Shown here: in pieces, positions 51,301 through 56,211 of the stretch
How the letters are laid out: each line of letters starts with the position of its first letter
Numbering within the stretch: the stretch's first letter is position 1
Virus record (IMG/VR): IMGVR_UViG_3300044818_000015
Span: 1-64,000 of that record
Source: a virus
DNA: 64,000 bases
Reading direction: 5' to 3' (one strand)
Position numbers and translations under genes: made by a program
Notes under the pieces: generated by a model
What the model was told of the DNA's origin: nothing
What the model saw: the letters and a program-made list of their open reading frames with translations, nothing else
Databases searched by the model: none

Positions 51301-52992
51301 CCGCACCGAATCCGGTATCCCTGGCAGCCTTAGTCCCGCGATGGTCGCCGCGCCCTGCGGCGTGTACAAAAAATCGACGATGCCGGGAATCCCCTTGCTC
51401 GCGTGGAAGAGGAATTCCGCCGTCTTGGCTGGCGCCGGCAGCTTCCCGCGGGTCACGTCCCATGGCTCGCCGAGCGTGCCCTCAATCAGCCTCTTGGCCG
51501 ACTGCCAGGCAAGGTCCCAGATGTCTGTCAGTGTGCCGCCGCCTAGCGCTTTAATCGCGTGCGTGGTGGCAATCGTTTTCGCGCCGTCGACTACGGCGCT
51601 GGCGCGCTCCTGGATAGTCTTCGGTAGCTGGTTGGGTGGGGGCGTCGATTGGATGCCCTTCTGGAGATTGGATGCTTCGTCTTCGAGCGCTTGCGCTGTC
51701 GAGATATCTTCCTGCCGCAAGGGCCGGGTAGCGCGTAGCTGCGCGGCTTGCTGCTTCAGTTGATCGATCCGCGCTCCCGCTTCCGCTGGACGGTAGCCAG
51801 CCGGGGCGCTCTGCGCGGCCTGGTTCGCCTGCTGGATTTGAAGGCTCTGGAGTCCCGCCTTCAGCGTCTCGTCCCGCTTGAACGCCTCAACTTGCGCCTT
51901 ATAGACGCCGATCTCGTCGTTGACCTTCGCTTCGAGCGCCTGCTGCTCCTGGATCTTAGCGTTGTGCGCGTCAATCTCTCCCTGGTCGATGGCTCCGCTA
52001 CTGCCCGGGCCCGGCATGGTCCGCATGTCGATCTGCTGGCGCTCAGCATCGAGCTCCTGCCGCTTCGCGTTGGCGAAGGCAATCAGTTTGTCGACGTTCT
52101 GGCCGCGGAGCGTGAGCGTGCCGCGGCTGAGGACTTGGCTCTCAGGTGCGGCTGGCGCCGCAGTCGTCTCGTCCGGCGGGGATTCCTTTAGATCGTCGTC
52201 CAGTTCCTCATCGAGCGTTTTTCTCGTAGGGGGCCGGGGAATGACGTTTCCGGCGCTATCGACGGGCGCGGGCTTGCCCTCGTCGTCAACGTACTGGCCG
52301 GTTGGCAGGCCTTTTGCCTTGGCTGCCAGTGCTTGCGGAAGATCGAAGGCGCGATAGGTGTAGCCCGTTTCGTCCGGCGGTCCGACGCTCTTCTCGTCGT
52401 AGACGTTGGGCTCGAACAGATGATCAAGGCCATCGGAAACGGCCGGTGCCGAAGCTGCGGGCTTCGTTGCCGCCGGCGCTGCGCCACCGAACAGATCATC
52501 GAGGCCGTCTCCTGCCGGTTTTCCCGCGCTGAAGGGAATTTTGCTGGTGCCTTCGGCGTGGGATACCGCCTGCGCCAGGTCGTCCAGCCGGTCCTTATAA
52601 GTGCCGATCGGCGTAGTAACCGGAACCTTGAGCTTGGATGCAACGTTCTTAGCCCAATCCTCCGGCCGGTTGTTCCCGTCGCCCGCTGGCGCCCACACCT
52701 TACCCAGATCGAGCAAGGTGCTGTCACCGTTCAGCTTGTGCCGGGTGTTCCCCGAGATCTTGGCCGATAAGTCAGAGCGCAGAGCTTCCCACCCCGCTTC
52801 CGGCGTGTCGTAGCTGCCTATCGAGGTGGGCGTGTCGCGGATGTTGCCGGGATTGTTCCGGCCCGTAGGCGCAGATATCGCGGGAGCGGTAGGCGCGGTG
52901 GCCACCGGGGCAGGATTCGGAGCTGCGGGTTTTGGGAAGAGATCGTCCAGGCCGTCGCCGGCCTGTTGATCCTCGGGGAGATAGTTTGGCAA
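33367..52992 (-). CDS. Giant phage polyvalent protein (6541 aa): helicase, methyltransferase, nuclease-like and protease-like domains
   Basis: Last gene of the late module, after the ejection-type proteins. Approximate domain order: NNPGNIR-type virion domain (43-123); three W-x-D-x-x-Y repeats (665-820); DnaJ domain with HPD (882-940); PPKPPKPDD repeats (946-985); 2H phosphoesterase with two HVT motifs (1065-1232); DdrB-like ParB domain (1777-2150); PBECR-type nuclease (2435-2567); adenine-methyltransferase fold with NPPF (2916-3110); Strawberry-notch SF2 helicase with GDGTGVGKGR, DESHN and GRTHR (3320-3935); large polyvalent-associated domains (4300-5250); zincin-like HEKWH (5422); LPD38-like tail with a hydrophobic helix near 6187-6210 (5655-6541). 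Such proteins are thought to be packaged and injected to shield incoming DNA. Length is exceptional. Two regions carry competing frames (36216-36416, 43209-43556). Domain names are from memory of families, without profile searches. Confidence 0.85.
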   Translation of the reverse strand: MPNYLPEDQQAGDGLDDLFPKPAAPNPAPVATAPTAPAISAPTGRNNPGNIRDTPTSIGSYDTPEAGWEALRSDLSAKISGNTRHKLNGDSTLLDLGKVWAPAGDGNNRPEDWAKNVASKLKVPVTTPIGTYKDRLDDLAQAVSHAEGTSKIPFSAGKPAGDGLDDLFGGAAPAATKPAASAPAVSDGLDHLFEPNVYDEKSVGPPDETGYTYRAFDLPQALAAKAKGLPTGQYVDDEGKPAPVDSAGNVIPRPPTRKTLDEELDDDLKESPPDETTAAPAAPESQVLSRGTLTLRGQNVDKLIAFANAKRQELDAERQQIDMRTMPGPGSSGAIDQGEIDAHNAKIQEQQALEAKVNDEIGVYKAQVEAFKRDETLKAGLQSLQIQQANQAAQSAPAGYRPAEAGARIDQLKQQAAQLRATRPLRQEDISTAQALEDEASNLQKGIQSTPPPNQLPKTIQERASAVVDGAKTIATTHAIKALGGGTLTDIWDLAWQSAKRLIEGTLGEPWDVTRGKLPAPAKTAEFLFHASKGIPGIVDFLYTPQGAATIAGLRLPGIPDSVRAGVDAYFATTMAKDLPEVYERFKQDPSPATAGDLVGHAAMTLLPFVHAAGPEYREKVLTAIEKKLGDIFNFKFKPGEAEKIVDEPPPDSGDPGSHGTGPNRFRNFYSDWRNKNYKQTAQGTWEDTAGNTFTDEALHAEYNQRFGTHGRSEQRGGAPDPEFNAWRDKFYEQHGTEDRWQSKDRTNGNEFDEESLFEKFKREGGGGPKKPPPDDGYKPGPYETWRDNLYKKNAQGMWEDPASGHQYTDERMWQMYEETTAARDGTKKPPPDQSADASARRRAEYEAKLKREREESEARQKRQREEDDARRQRRPRGSPEFSQDQARDILGVDRNATFEEVRAAYRKAAMASHPDRNPGVDPAIFRRNQAAYSILEKEFQRTGKRDVPPKPPKPDDVPPKPPKPDDVPPKPPKPDDGADDVPPKPAAAAPEATPESIARDRVAMARHGKPYESLDNALRADVDAAMARPAAGKPKPAPEEKAAPVSNDDTAPQTHDYSSTQVNMPEDIADAVRKFGAAIPDEHLHVEAGEKTGGDASDGREKEIHVTVKYGNPSADPTPIQEILKGQGPITVTFGKTSIFKGTDGGPDVLKVDVDSPELHELNKLVGDAVDHTGNTFPTYKPHVTIAYLKPGTHRELYDGSIIRNVTGRTITLDSLTFSGKDGKIVEIPLTGKPAAEAQPSSGDVPPLQNETPAPEEKPELSQVSNVAEQPQSATPAILPHALQGAAPRYSYGPKQFTLEFENDLDKAAYIAAQKTPSKHDQKYVDFVAQHTGLKEAEIRTGGVAVRDSIKGIAKDAKPGVIQVPSHDHLWKAAVKPKPPAPPKKQTLPPQHPLADKKPVEAGVSEEEQEAIDAAAAAIAKKRGTPAPASGDAPPAEAPQHAPEEVPERVKQSVKLSLNALQKIADSLKHAREADAQFAGQGRYEWETWENISDRDKRIEEAQAKLAEFRKRATAKKIDHAAVIAELGGIPEFEPSAKGREWGGQKKPAAEGKHAWELPYRELADLLNHSRDTTARHNALADTYGDYNNPGNDFAQMIQGELRDPERYGAARVPTTELSRRHEAAIRKAMNVGETIPPEVLADYPDLKKPAGIHDFAVGQHVLVSIPGEKPDRPAVVKMVDLKRFANTKTRDGIRVKFDDDDVEATVYWERIRPATTTEAAGPTATSEEGSIQEKPPADKTPIVEEPSDETRSARGQRGDEGESLPEPPPTGRKEIKGERTQIRVKGRALPYEAYYSIREIDDVRPSHDPFTFEEDPDYPYVNGRDYSDELNRARPIQNSLPAFFDEAYLINDNPDAINGPSVIEDVGNALGGNNRLITLKRAYKIPELAKRYQERLRKRAPMFGIDPAGIDGFKKPGLFRVIADDTIDKQRAIADLNKVPTAKLSTAEQATEDARSITPELAKYLASVLESFGPDDSLNDIMNSKMGPSIVNRLISEGIFTEEERPVLFDSTSGAVTKAAKERVAKLVMGSLFEDSDQFKRIAPALRNKLERIAPLLRIIEARPDWTLSPDVRQATALIEYEADYKKAHGFDANSQLAKDQPEMFGSQRPETTPRAEHLAGILRKDSGTAIAKMVRAYVERSTAESFFEQPDPVEEFAKAFGAPKTGPVAPAPVTEDLTTAEKIPISKKHTANLEDQLQKEHRAKNEAELALANIIDSLFEKQKQWELTLSSDSAGARADARAEIRGDIAIAESILEDAAAAGEENKQFLRGQISDLKALASGKPAEPEISDEEQEAVDAAAAAIAAKRGTARATTADMEKRFPIGGRVTFNGPGGTAHSGEVLRIDNHGDQEPAFTLAVRDSGKVVTVDASTATPAPKSKFPPNHPSAPKKAAPPAKANPLADAGKEARDRMKALLEEDDKPQYSRRTDQPEMGSHGPILRQFHHDAKGAISWLLEHETGDAVAALYHPDPRLGDVDIIWGKSGTPEKDFEDGEGVAKLVAKGRTAILAELPEFFPKMQVDEKRSGANRIRLFDDRHKAAVRLDYDGKAKKWLLTVYEDEPPALTTRIRVGEAPKGPGPTPPGTSGQVPLPSGRTTSVPGTPRKGSGETPSPNSGAPDSNIAPEDGEVNSKPDKPQYSRTEGANGTTPPDPRIKQARIDLATVGAEHMLDGVTDEAAWLARMNEDVGPVIQWYAKKTGQTPEDALRQVHRLAVAVAKINGKTVEPMKPPAEKPASGDQQPVQADKPMPVVNKGDVVVFDSPQGIHKGNVVAIYGSSGEIEVRIPATDKPARSVYIKPADIRKINGVSTSAPEPEPAAHPAQALIDAVYDKLKSGGSLGNVVEFNKLAELHLGGSRASGDWTPKDAFDAMEAGINKLLLERGKALMEMDPIAALKDLRELLGRVTTQSVRTDEQLANQQFSTPPTESYVVARVGGILPTDVVLEPSAGNGGIAIWPKAIGAEVHVNEVSERRAQMMELIGFNKPTAHDGELINALLDPAIRPTVVLMNPPFSASAIKSHEATNRAIYGLNHVDQALQRLLPNGRLVVILGGGRADDTNGGANLTTGPSGKWFERIAAQYNVRANIRIAGKEYQKYGTTFSTRIIVIDKNGATPSQVKPGAVKTWDSVLQGNVETLEEAYNLLRDVAADRPQIEPVPRGGNGPRPGKSGTGLGADPGNDDAVPPGVHPGGRGTGRAGKPAGKPGGSGSQHAGVQAGAGDKLPGGVQPGTESAGHPETPAAERPESRPPDSNDERPSTLTLGPNLEEVPQPEAEADNGPFVPYRPSIAGPAHPGDIVETRTMATVKPPPISYKPSLPPSVLENGRLSAVQMEAIAFAGQQNSIVLPGGHYASALIGDGTGVGKGRISAGILWDNYLQGRKRLIWVSEKWDLMDAAIHDFRNIGADALTRGISIEDGKNVMGENPAVQAFSKFGYGKKIEHDGVLFSTYALLTGKNKTGQRRIDQMEAYLRGDDDGEGAYILWDESHNLKSAVAAQGGSESQRGVAAKELLARMPKLRTVSLSATAATDVINLGYLDRLGQWGPGTAFPQGFGEFQSQIGPGGIAAMELIARSLKAQGKYLARTLSYKGVTYETETHKLSKEQKDLYRTATQAWASVIQHAEATIANTTNGGRQQRGNFMSAFGGAQQRFFGLLITALKTPTAVELANKALAEGKSVVITLVNTNEAAQNREKAKQRDEDEDPDDLPEYDFGPKEALVNMVLTSYPTQQYADDVDSSGNPIKVPVYRNDEQGRKIPVVNPAAVEARDALIAKLNRDLHMPENPLDILINSLGGDKHVAEITGRKEKYDRSIGKFVPRGDPKASKKEINLFEMRAFQGGKKRVAVLSSAGGTGISLHAGNDVANQQKRYHITLQTGWSADKAQQMLGRTHRTNQKQPPEYVFLISDLAGEQRFVSTIQRRLGSLGALTKGQKNAAAGSAMGENANIETEQGRAATNSFYTQLLRNQPVPGTGLSGLQVLTDLRVIKLGSSGPEIPPADMTNVTKLLNRLMALDPDIQNATYRYFFNIFNAAVEQAIAAGTLDTGVKTLPGDEIEVKEQRLLAKDPKTGAETYYYPVDAKNKTERVSPEELDERLLQHEKRHAAIARNEKGVLYLVIDAPPTVHADGNVEPSSYTAKPERGRWLKVTQAELRGKGLKEVDTWAKEELSKAQDALKGAERDLERDQAQLKRDEDNNRTSRVRDAESDLSYAQGRADEAAAPDFEYFARTRREEALERAKTALAKAKAYEMPADSWQRKRVDASTKEVEAQRAPLAAAEAIAKDPQQWAKDIWKERYDAAPTHTTTHHHLIGGEVMRFWNPIRDAAFIRNSIYTTADSKTAERVVGIDIPESRIRALLDRISGGKSTVDAKQLHDDVLRNNLTYTLEGNTQVRRGIIGRIQVIQLFPPNQDVARNLLTLGALSEKGITPVYYIPRKYDGDGPNTTGAILDRILEAYPVKPDEAPPDAPQFSRQAPEVLARYTNHEDGLESVVTRHPNGYAVTLRDLDAEQTLPTVTIYPTLERARAKAHEIAGQASLVDRVAEASSQAETQSAADRLLGAQLTAQVKSGMAARPAKLKPAKDRGSDSLFGDQGQEPEQAPLFSRQPKAADKPQYSRVLQDPRARLTDQLRSAKALMERATIPGERAAAAAAVKRLEQSLAELSPAAAQTGQQRAEKVIASRAEFNNAQHRRVDEFVKERDRAFQAFQKSQADRPFDDDSTAAAQAFYEADAAAWKAFHAEQAERFKDTPQYSRKTPGFYSQLERAIAAKMKGPAVPGQLLAMLRNPQSGVKADELKWTGLDTWLEERKGPVTREQVLAFVKANEVQVEEVVKGGGAELEPTAWKEELPDWIADTPEGRYTITPNKGYDGFSLTSTHGSLGEFDSIAAAKDAVEAERIEIDLDQGPARESVAKYGGYVTPGGENYRELLLTLPGAKSETYTDANGMERTRQTAGTYRSSHWSEPNVLAHVRFGDRWTSADGTPYTPPEKILHVYELQSDWHQEGKKKGYQGGQWDALRNQAEAYLNSVDLGLSPYTFGWLFERPGDTNAQASKAAQASKAKRLEALREHFGEEWIDKANTLSTVHKNDSGVPPAPFAKTWHELAFKRMLRYAAENGYDRLAWDTGETHADRYDLSQQLESIWAKPAKGGTFDLTVDAKGGETIYDTGRTGPVTAEGLEDIVGKEMAQRIVAGEGEKSDFGDPAARTFTGLDLKVGGEGMKGFYDKILVDYAKKYGKKWDAKVGTTQINKPSIAGDLFIDEQDGGAAGQMFSVLDSQDTLSEPVREFETRAQAEAFVARVATDNPGALQPLHSIDITPAMVDSVMQGQPLFARTPDGETSDPGALRITVQPGKLITNQANVTAIGQVWGDPALDGMRLHPRHVVRAVKALMPTHPALALALEKAGANEQSVLLVNGSAGLQRAAATLRHEKWHLSIDQLEGHLGEHEQELLDHPFAQDAAVQLRLKGYPENEIAAEIGTHLVGGQYEELGLTRPQAVELGTHYFTLLTKQHGAKAVEQAITNLAPMMKEAVLRAGINAETERRSGTPQGELPQGADSGETGPQSSRGSHGGNHAAGGSRGQAALLLQDGPAFARRRKALNEPASYQSKTGALKNKLVRNLSQLEKVSHPAHAAAVQTATSRAQTVALMRAAAPRVEAALGKNGPSWLNFRRSLIESRLRGLRGRWDNMAEGAAQSTNDDLPAFLASVMHALQAIHEESIGVPIQSPALTAAALLERGDMDGLRAFLVDTFERAAARVARMMPETEYQDITQHAGFAGGLKVYKTLVEDAVRENHEENEGVLSNALGPLDTYYPLVRLDEEQPNAKGRWGRAVPYRKPPNIANYFATGHGEFYDAGMEALADRLRQAFRANNKGALIQALEDNKLGRKLGRGESLPDSIAIRSKDYKAVKVEVKPDRQIVTPGQGSVFVPAQHMVTAAWLEEELRPILDKNNLNLSDPASLIGKITQFTLAGPLDAVIHSANLIGTLVANTPFLGTSLAGKIAGGNPFTKRAAAIFHLINTNPTTEESVQDIIDMAKLGVVPEKYGSMASSWFKKSREYAAQMGADVEPTLGGEIKRALRETAEDFAAMVLRQPGPAKRDVEASLGFGPFLYGPKGIDIRARLVMYRAAKALYPQATTKDLYLVVNQLGNYTRALQGSIERAAKESGWSPFYTAGSTMARNGVNAWTGRGPMPKGGAGLRALQAITGGAVGLIALWIAMHEAMRGDPPWKDPHSKLLAVRLTDKQRATWLAQQLWGPPSNGDAYIDIGFFSPLVKRGARALGISGAFDAYKAGGSTDQLMDAAVAGAFNAAAHPLLGPPFSAAWVGLSGTEPYVTGWRDDRGKFNPQLMKAVETQKPGMAGWAKAHALAPLVTMNGFLENVGEATGLTKGLMPHGDDPANHWLRMAVDLATPQLFSRPGDALNHAEFLARQRSSAANADRVKVKNQITSLVRDDKIDEANELIGKQIAAGVISPNDVKLALKRAKVPKNVAGFESLDMMSALDIMDITTPEERILFTPILNKKIRTAWPKLPLNQQQEVIEQMNRLSGQ
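36216..36416 (-). CDS. Nested 66-codon frame inside the giant gene
   Basis: GTG start with AAGAGG eight bases upstream. PELTPKQNEDLERLKANYRK, GLTAARQGPKALAEAMEEIM, DKPHFFYKTDRPLPG. It has normal G/C-ending codons, while the giant frame over the same bases reads low-complexity Gly/Ser/Gln. Its DKPHFFYKTDRP resembles the DKPQYSRRTDQP linker elsewhere in the giant protein. It is either an independent overlapping gene or the original frame now read through after indels. Confidence 0.45.
   Translation of the reverse strand: MPELTPKQNEDLERLKANYRKGLTAARQGPKALAEAMEEIMPPEDPEDKPHFFYKTDRPLPGAAKP
43209..43556 (-). CDS. Nested 115-codon frame inside the giant gene
   Basis: From the ATG at 43556 (an upstream ATG at 43595 also exists). 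MSQPIARKSSLSREAVMALG, LAWAQILAMMMQCRQEYTRA, LPESLEDLVVSMREFKPVLA, NYLVESNPELSLRDIPKLPP. By hand count about four fifths of its codons end in G or C; the giant frame in the same stretch has about two fifths and reads as Gly/Pro/Arg linker. Helical, globular-looking product. It lies between the methyltransferase and helicase domains. No good Shine-Dalgarno at either start. Confidence 0.45.
   Translation of the reverse strand: MSQPIARKSSLSREAVMALGPVSPELAWAQILAMMMQCRQEYTRAAEELAERANLPESLEDLVVSMREFKPVLAINYLVESNPELSLRDIPKLPPLNVLKAVLRTQMTNDRLLSH
48655..48706 (-). repeat. Type-A boundary repeat within a linker of the giant gene
   Basis: Minus strand GCGTCCGGCGATGCGCC to CAGCACGCGCCCGAAGAAG, the same right end as 14841-14858. 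Translated as PASGDAPPAEAPQHAPEE. Confidence 0.75.
49221..49270 (-). repeat. Type-A boundary repeat within a linker of the giant gene
   Basis: Minus strand CGTCCGGCGATGTGCC to GGCGCCCGAAGAAAAA; translated SSGDVPPLQNETPAPEEK. A shorter partial copy lies at 49871-49905. Confidence 0.7.
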
Positions 52993-53001
52993 TGGAGTGG
53001 C

Positions 53002-54468
53002 TTACAGGGTTCCTGCGGCGCGCGCGGCTTTGACGGCCGCTTCCGCTTCCGGACCATCGGCTTTGAATCCGCGGCTGACTGCGCCTTGACGGATCTGGGC
53101 CTCGGTGTACTTCTTGGTTGCCGGCGGCGGATCTGCGGCGGGTTTTGCAACTTGCGCGCCACGGCCGCCGCCGTTAGGGGGAGTGGCCCCTATCTTGGTC
53201 AGCTTCCCGTCGGCTCCTACGCTGAGGCCGGGTGCCCCGCTGGTACCGCTGTTGGCGAGCTTATAGTTACGCAGGTCCCCGCCCTTGATAGCGCGCAGGG
53301 CTTTCAGCACCCCACCGCGGTTATCACCGATCGGATGATTCTCGTAATAGTCGGTGTTGGCGACGTTCTTGATCGCGTCGTCCACGCCCGCCCCACCGTT
53401 TGCGTTGCTTTCGGCAACGGCTTGGTAGGCGAGAGCCAGGTCCTCGTTGGCGCGCTGGGGAACCGTCTCGTGCTTCTTGGCCCGCTCGGCGGCGTCCTCT
53501 CTGAGTTTCAGGCTCTTAGCGCGGTCTTCTTCCGATTGCTTGGTGCGCCGTCGCGTTTCTGCGTCCATGGCCGCGGTCCGGTCGGCAGCTTCGATCTGCG
53601 CGGCGGTCATGCCCATTCGATTGAGGCTCTGCATCGCAGCCGGGTTCACCTTGCCGGCGGCGTCAAACGGTGGAGCGCCGAACGAGTCCGGCGGCAGTTC
53701 GCTGTCATTGATGATCTGGTTCCACTGATTCAGCTCGGTCACGCCGCGCAATTTGCCGCGGGTTTGATCGATCTTGGCCTGCTGCAGGGCGAGCTTCGCC
53801 TTCTCGGCCGTGGCCGTCTCCGCCGCCAGCTTGGCGTCGGCGGCGAGTGAGGCGTGCGTATTCAGCTCGTTGCGCATCGCGGTGACGCCCTCGCGGCCAG
53901 GGAATTCCCCGAATGTCTTCAGGGCTTGCGCGTGTTCGTCGTTGCTGGTCAGATTGTCCCGGTTAAACCCCTCGAGGATCTTCGGCCAGCGGGCTTTCAG
54001 CTCGTCGTCCGTCAGGTCTAAGGCCGAAGTCAGCCGGTCCCGCATGGCGCCGTTCTTCTGCGCCGTGGCGTTGAATTTCTTCACCCCCAGGTCGACGTCG
54101 GCTTCATTCTGTTTGGTCAGCGCGAGCGCGTGATCGTCCAGGCCCTTGCGGACTCGCGCGATTCCCCGCGTCGACATCCCATTCTGGGTAGCCAGATCCA
54201 GGAACTTCTTCGGATCTCCCTGCGCAATCTTGAATTGGGTGTTGCCGATCTCCTCGTCCTTCTGGTCCTGCTGCATCTCCGCGGCCTTCATGCTGGCTTC
54301 CTGCGCCTGCGCCTGGTGTTGCTGGAGAATCAACGGATTGAGCTGGGCCTGCTGTTGCTGCTGCGCCTTCATGTTCTGCAGGGACATCATCTGTCCATAC
54401 ATTTGCATGGGGTCGTTGAGCTGCTGAGTAGGATGTCCAGCTTGTAGTGGGATAGAAGCGTCGATCAT
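53002..54468 (-). CDS. Internal virion / ejection-type protein, 488 aa
   Basis: The Gln/Met-rich N-terminus (MQMYGQMMSLQNMKAQQQQQ), long coiled coils (AETATAEKAKLALQQAKIDQ; RRTKQSEEDRAKSLKLREDA) and a Pro/Ala C-terminus match ejection (internal virion) proteins of podoviruses. Its position between the 54794 gene and the giant polyvalent protein is where P22-like phages keep their ejection proteins. It ends nine bases before the giant gene's ATG. Confidence 0.65.
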   Translation of the reverse strand: MIDASIPLQAGHPTQQLNDPMQMYGQMMSLQNMKAQQQQQAQLNPLILQQHQAQAQEASMKAAEMQQDQKDEEIGNTQFKIAQGDPKKFLDLATQNGMSTRGIARVRKGLDDHALALTKQNEADVDLGVKKFNATAQKNGAMRDRLTSALDLTDDELKARWPKILEGFNRDNLTSNDEHAQALKTFGEFPGREGVTAMRNELNTHASLAADAKLAAETATAEKAKLALQQAKIDQTRGKLRGVTELNQWNQIINDSELPPDSFGAPPFDAAGKVNPAAMQSLNRMGMTAAQIEAADRTAAMDAETRRRTKQSEEDRAKSLKLREDAAERAKKHETVPQRANEDLALAYQAVAESNANGGAGVDDAIKNVANTDYYENHPIGDNRGGVLKALRAIKGGDLRNYKLANSGTSGAPGLSVGADGKLTKIGATPPNGGGRGAQVAKPAADPPPATKKYTEAQIRQGAVSRGFKADGPEAEAAVKAARAAGTL

Positions 54469-54482
54469 AAAAAGAACCTTTT

Positions 54483-54534
54483 TCTTCGGGCACGTCTTGA
54501 GCGGGATTCCCGGGGAAGTTGCTCGCCGGACGTG
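54483..54534 (-). repeat. Dispersed boundary repeat, type A, between divergent genes
   Basis: Minus strand CACGTCCGGCGAGCAACTTC to GACGTGCCCGAAGAAAAAGG, serving the minus gene start at 54468. On the other side lies the plus-strand gene at 54557. This copy has a CACGTC/GACGTG pair at its two ends. Confidence 0.75.
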
Positions 54535-54556
54535 AGTTTCCGGTAGAACTTAAAGG

Positions 54557-54793
54557 ATGGCGAACAGATTTCTCACGCCCGATGAGGCCGCAGAAGGATT
54601 ACTGCGGGATCTCCGCGAGTTGGGCGAGAAGATCAGCATGAGGGCTGGCGTTTCAGAGGAGGATGGCCAGTTCTGGGTGGCTTACGAGTTCCAGACTCGC
54701 GTCGGGCGCTTCCCCCACAATCCCCAGTCCGACGACGGACAGCGCTTCGAACGGATCAGCGAAGAGATTCGTAAAGCGGGTGGACGGATCTAG
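54557..54793 (+). CDS. Small plus-strand cargo gene inside the late module, 78 aa
   Basis: ATG after AAAGG. MANRFLTPDEAAEGLLRDLR, ELGEKISMRAGVSEEDGQFW, RFERISEEIRKAGGRI. Opposite to the surrounding late genes and preceded by a type-A repeat, the pattern of a moron gene. The N-terminus recalls that of the 5371 protein. Confidence 0.6.
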   Translation: MANRFLTPDEAAEGLLRDLRELGEKISMRAGVSEEDGQFWVAYEFQTRVGRFPHNPQSDDGQRFERISEEIRKAGGRI

Positions 54794-55738
54794 TTATGAC
54801 TCCGGATCGCCGAACGATTGGAATGCGGGATTCGACCATCCTCCGCCGCTCCCGCCCGGTTTGGTGCGGCCCATTTTCGAGAGCCCATAAAGCATCGCGC
54901 TGTTGCCGACGCCGTTCAGCGCGCCGCCCCAGGCATTCGCCGCGCCCACCGTACCCGCTGCCTGCGAGTTGCCGACGCCGGTGATCAGGTCCGCGTCTTT
55001 CCCGGCACCCTGCATTTGGGCGTTGCCGATATACTCGTTGCCCTGCATGGCGGTATTCGTCTTCAGGCCAGCCGCCTGCATGTTGGTATTCACGCCCATG
55101 CCGGCGAGCGACGTCAGCTCTCCGCCGTAGATGCCGCCCGCCTGGAGATTCTGCGCGTTGGCCGTCTGGCCCATATTGGCGAGCGATTGATAGCCGGCCC
55201 GGTTGGTGTCGAACGTGGAAAGAGCGCGGGCGTACGCATCCTTATAACTGGTCCCAGCGAGTCCCTGCGAGTAGCCCTCCATGGCTTTCAGCGTGGCGCC
55301 CGATTGCAGCATTCCGCGCGAGGCGGCCGAGCTTTGCAGCGCCTTCAATCCCTGAGCCAGTTGGAACTGGTAACCCGGCTCGCTCTCGAGGTCCTTCGGG
55401 TTGAAGCTGAAGTCACCCTGCGACTTCATCTTGTCCAGGCCGTACGTCCCCGATTCCGCGTAGGGAGTCAGGCCCGCCTTCATGTCGGCGTAGACGCCTT
55501 TTTGCGCCGTGCCGGCATCGCCGATGTATTTGGTGGCAGCTCCGGTACCGGCGTCGACGGCGTTATTCGCCTGCTCGATGCCGGCGTATCCCCGCTCCAC
55601 CGCGGCGCCGGTCGCGTAGTCAACCTTCTTCTGCGCGGCTTCCCCGGCGATCCTCTGCTGTTCCGCGGCTTTCCTCGCGGAGCTCGATCCGATGAGGCCC
55701 CCGATCAAAGAAGTTCCGGCCGCGGCTAATATCGGCAT
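54794..55738 (-). CDS. Phage ejection/DNA-transfer-type protein, 314 aa
   Basis: MPILAAAGTSLIGGLIGSSS, then AARKAAEQQRIAGEAAQKKV; Gly/Ala-rich N-terminus followed by long amphipathic helix and Gln/Asn-rich segments (GYQSLANMGQTANAQNLQAG). N-terminal GGLIGxxSARKAAEQQ is typical of podovirus internal ejection proteins (T7 gp14/P22 gp7-type group). Stop directly abuts the plus-strand cargo gene. Confidence 0.75.
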   Translation of the reverse strand: MPILAAAGTSLIGGLIGSSSARKAAEQQRIAGEAAQKKVDYATGAAVERGYAGIEQANNAVDAGTGAATKYIGDAGTAQKGVYADMKAGLTPYAESGTYGLDKMKSQGDFSFNPKDLESEPGYQFQLAQGLKALQSSAASRGMLQSGATLKAMEGYSQGLAGTSYKDAYARALSTFDTNRAGYQSLANMGQTANAQNLQAGGIYGGELTSLAGMGVNTNMQAAGLKTNTAMQGNEYIGNAQMQGAGKDADLITGVGNSQAAGTVGAANAWGGALNGVGNSAMLYGLSKMGRTKPGGSGGGWSNPAFQSFGDPES

Positions 55739-55740
55739 GT

Positions 55741-56211
55741 TTATGTGACCATCGGCTTACTCGCACCCAGTAGTATCTGGTCCTGGAGTTTGCCGTCCTT
55801 TTTATAACTCTTGAGGTTTCTTCCGTACGCCTTGAGTCCCGCACGTAACCCGAATCTGTGCGCGATCGCGTTCGATTCGACGACGCTCGTCACGGCGCGA
55901 ACGCACGGCGTGTGTTTCCAGAGCCATCCGTGCGGCCCGAGCAGCTCGTGCATCGCCGTCAGCGCCCGCCGGTCGAGCGCCATCACGGTATGGAACGCCC
56001 AGGTGATCGTGTTGCCGTTGTCCGGCGCGAACATCCAGAAGCCGAGGAGTACTCCTCCATCGCGCGCCAGGATGTACCAGACGGCCGCGTTCTCAATCAC
56101 GGCTGCATCCTCGATCGAGGCCGAGAAGTCATCGCCCAGGAACGGGAACAGCCCGGGATTGCGCACCAGCTCGTTCAACATTCCGTATTCGAAGGTGCGT
56201 TCGAAGGTCAT
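55741..56211 (-). CDS. GNAT/acyltransferase-like phage protein, 156 aa
   Basis: ATG at 56211 overlapping the TGA of the upstream gene; the longer frame adds shadow sequence. ENAAVWYILARDGGVLLGFW, AFHTVMALDRRALTAMHELL, then VRAVTSVVESNAIAHRFGLR. This reads as a small GNAT-like fold, and such genes are common in podovirus tail modules where they may modify or assemble tail proteins. The acetyl-CoA loop is not obvious, so activity is uncertain. Confidence 0.6.
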   Translation of the reverse strand: MTFERTFEYGMLNELVRNPGLFPFLGDDFSASIEDAAVIENAAVWYILARDGGVLLGFWMFAPDNGNTITWAFHTVMALDRRALTAMHELLGPHGWLWKHTPCVRAVTSVVESNAIAHRFGLRAGLKAYGRNLKSYKKDGKLQDQILLGASKPMVT

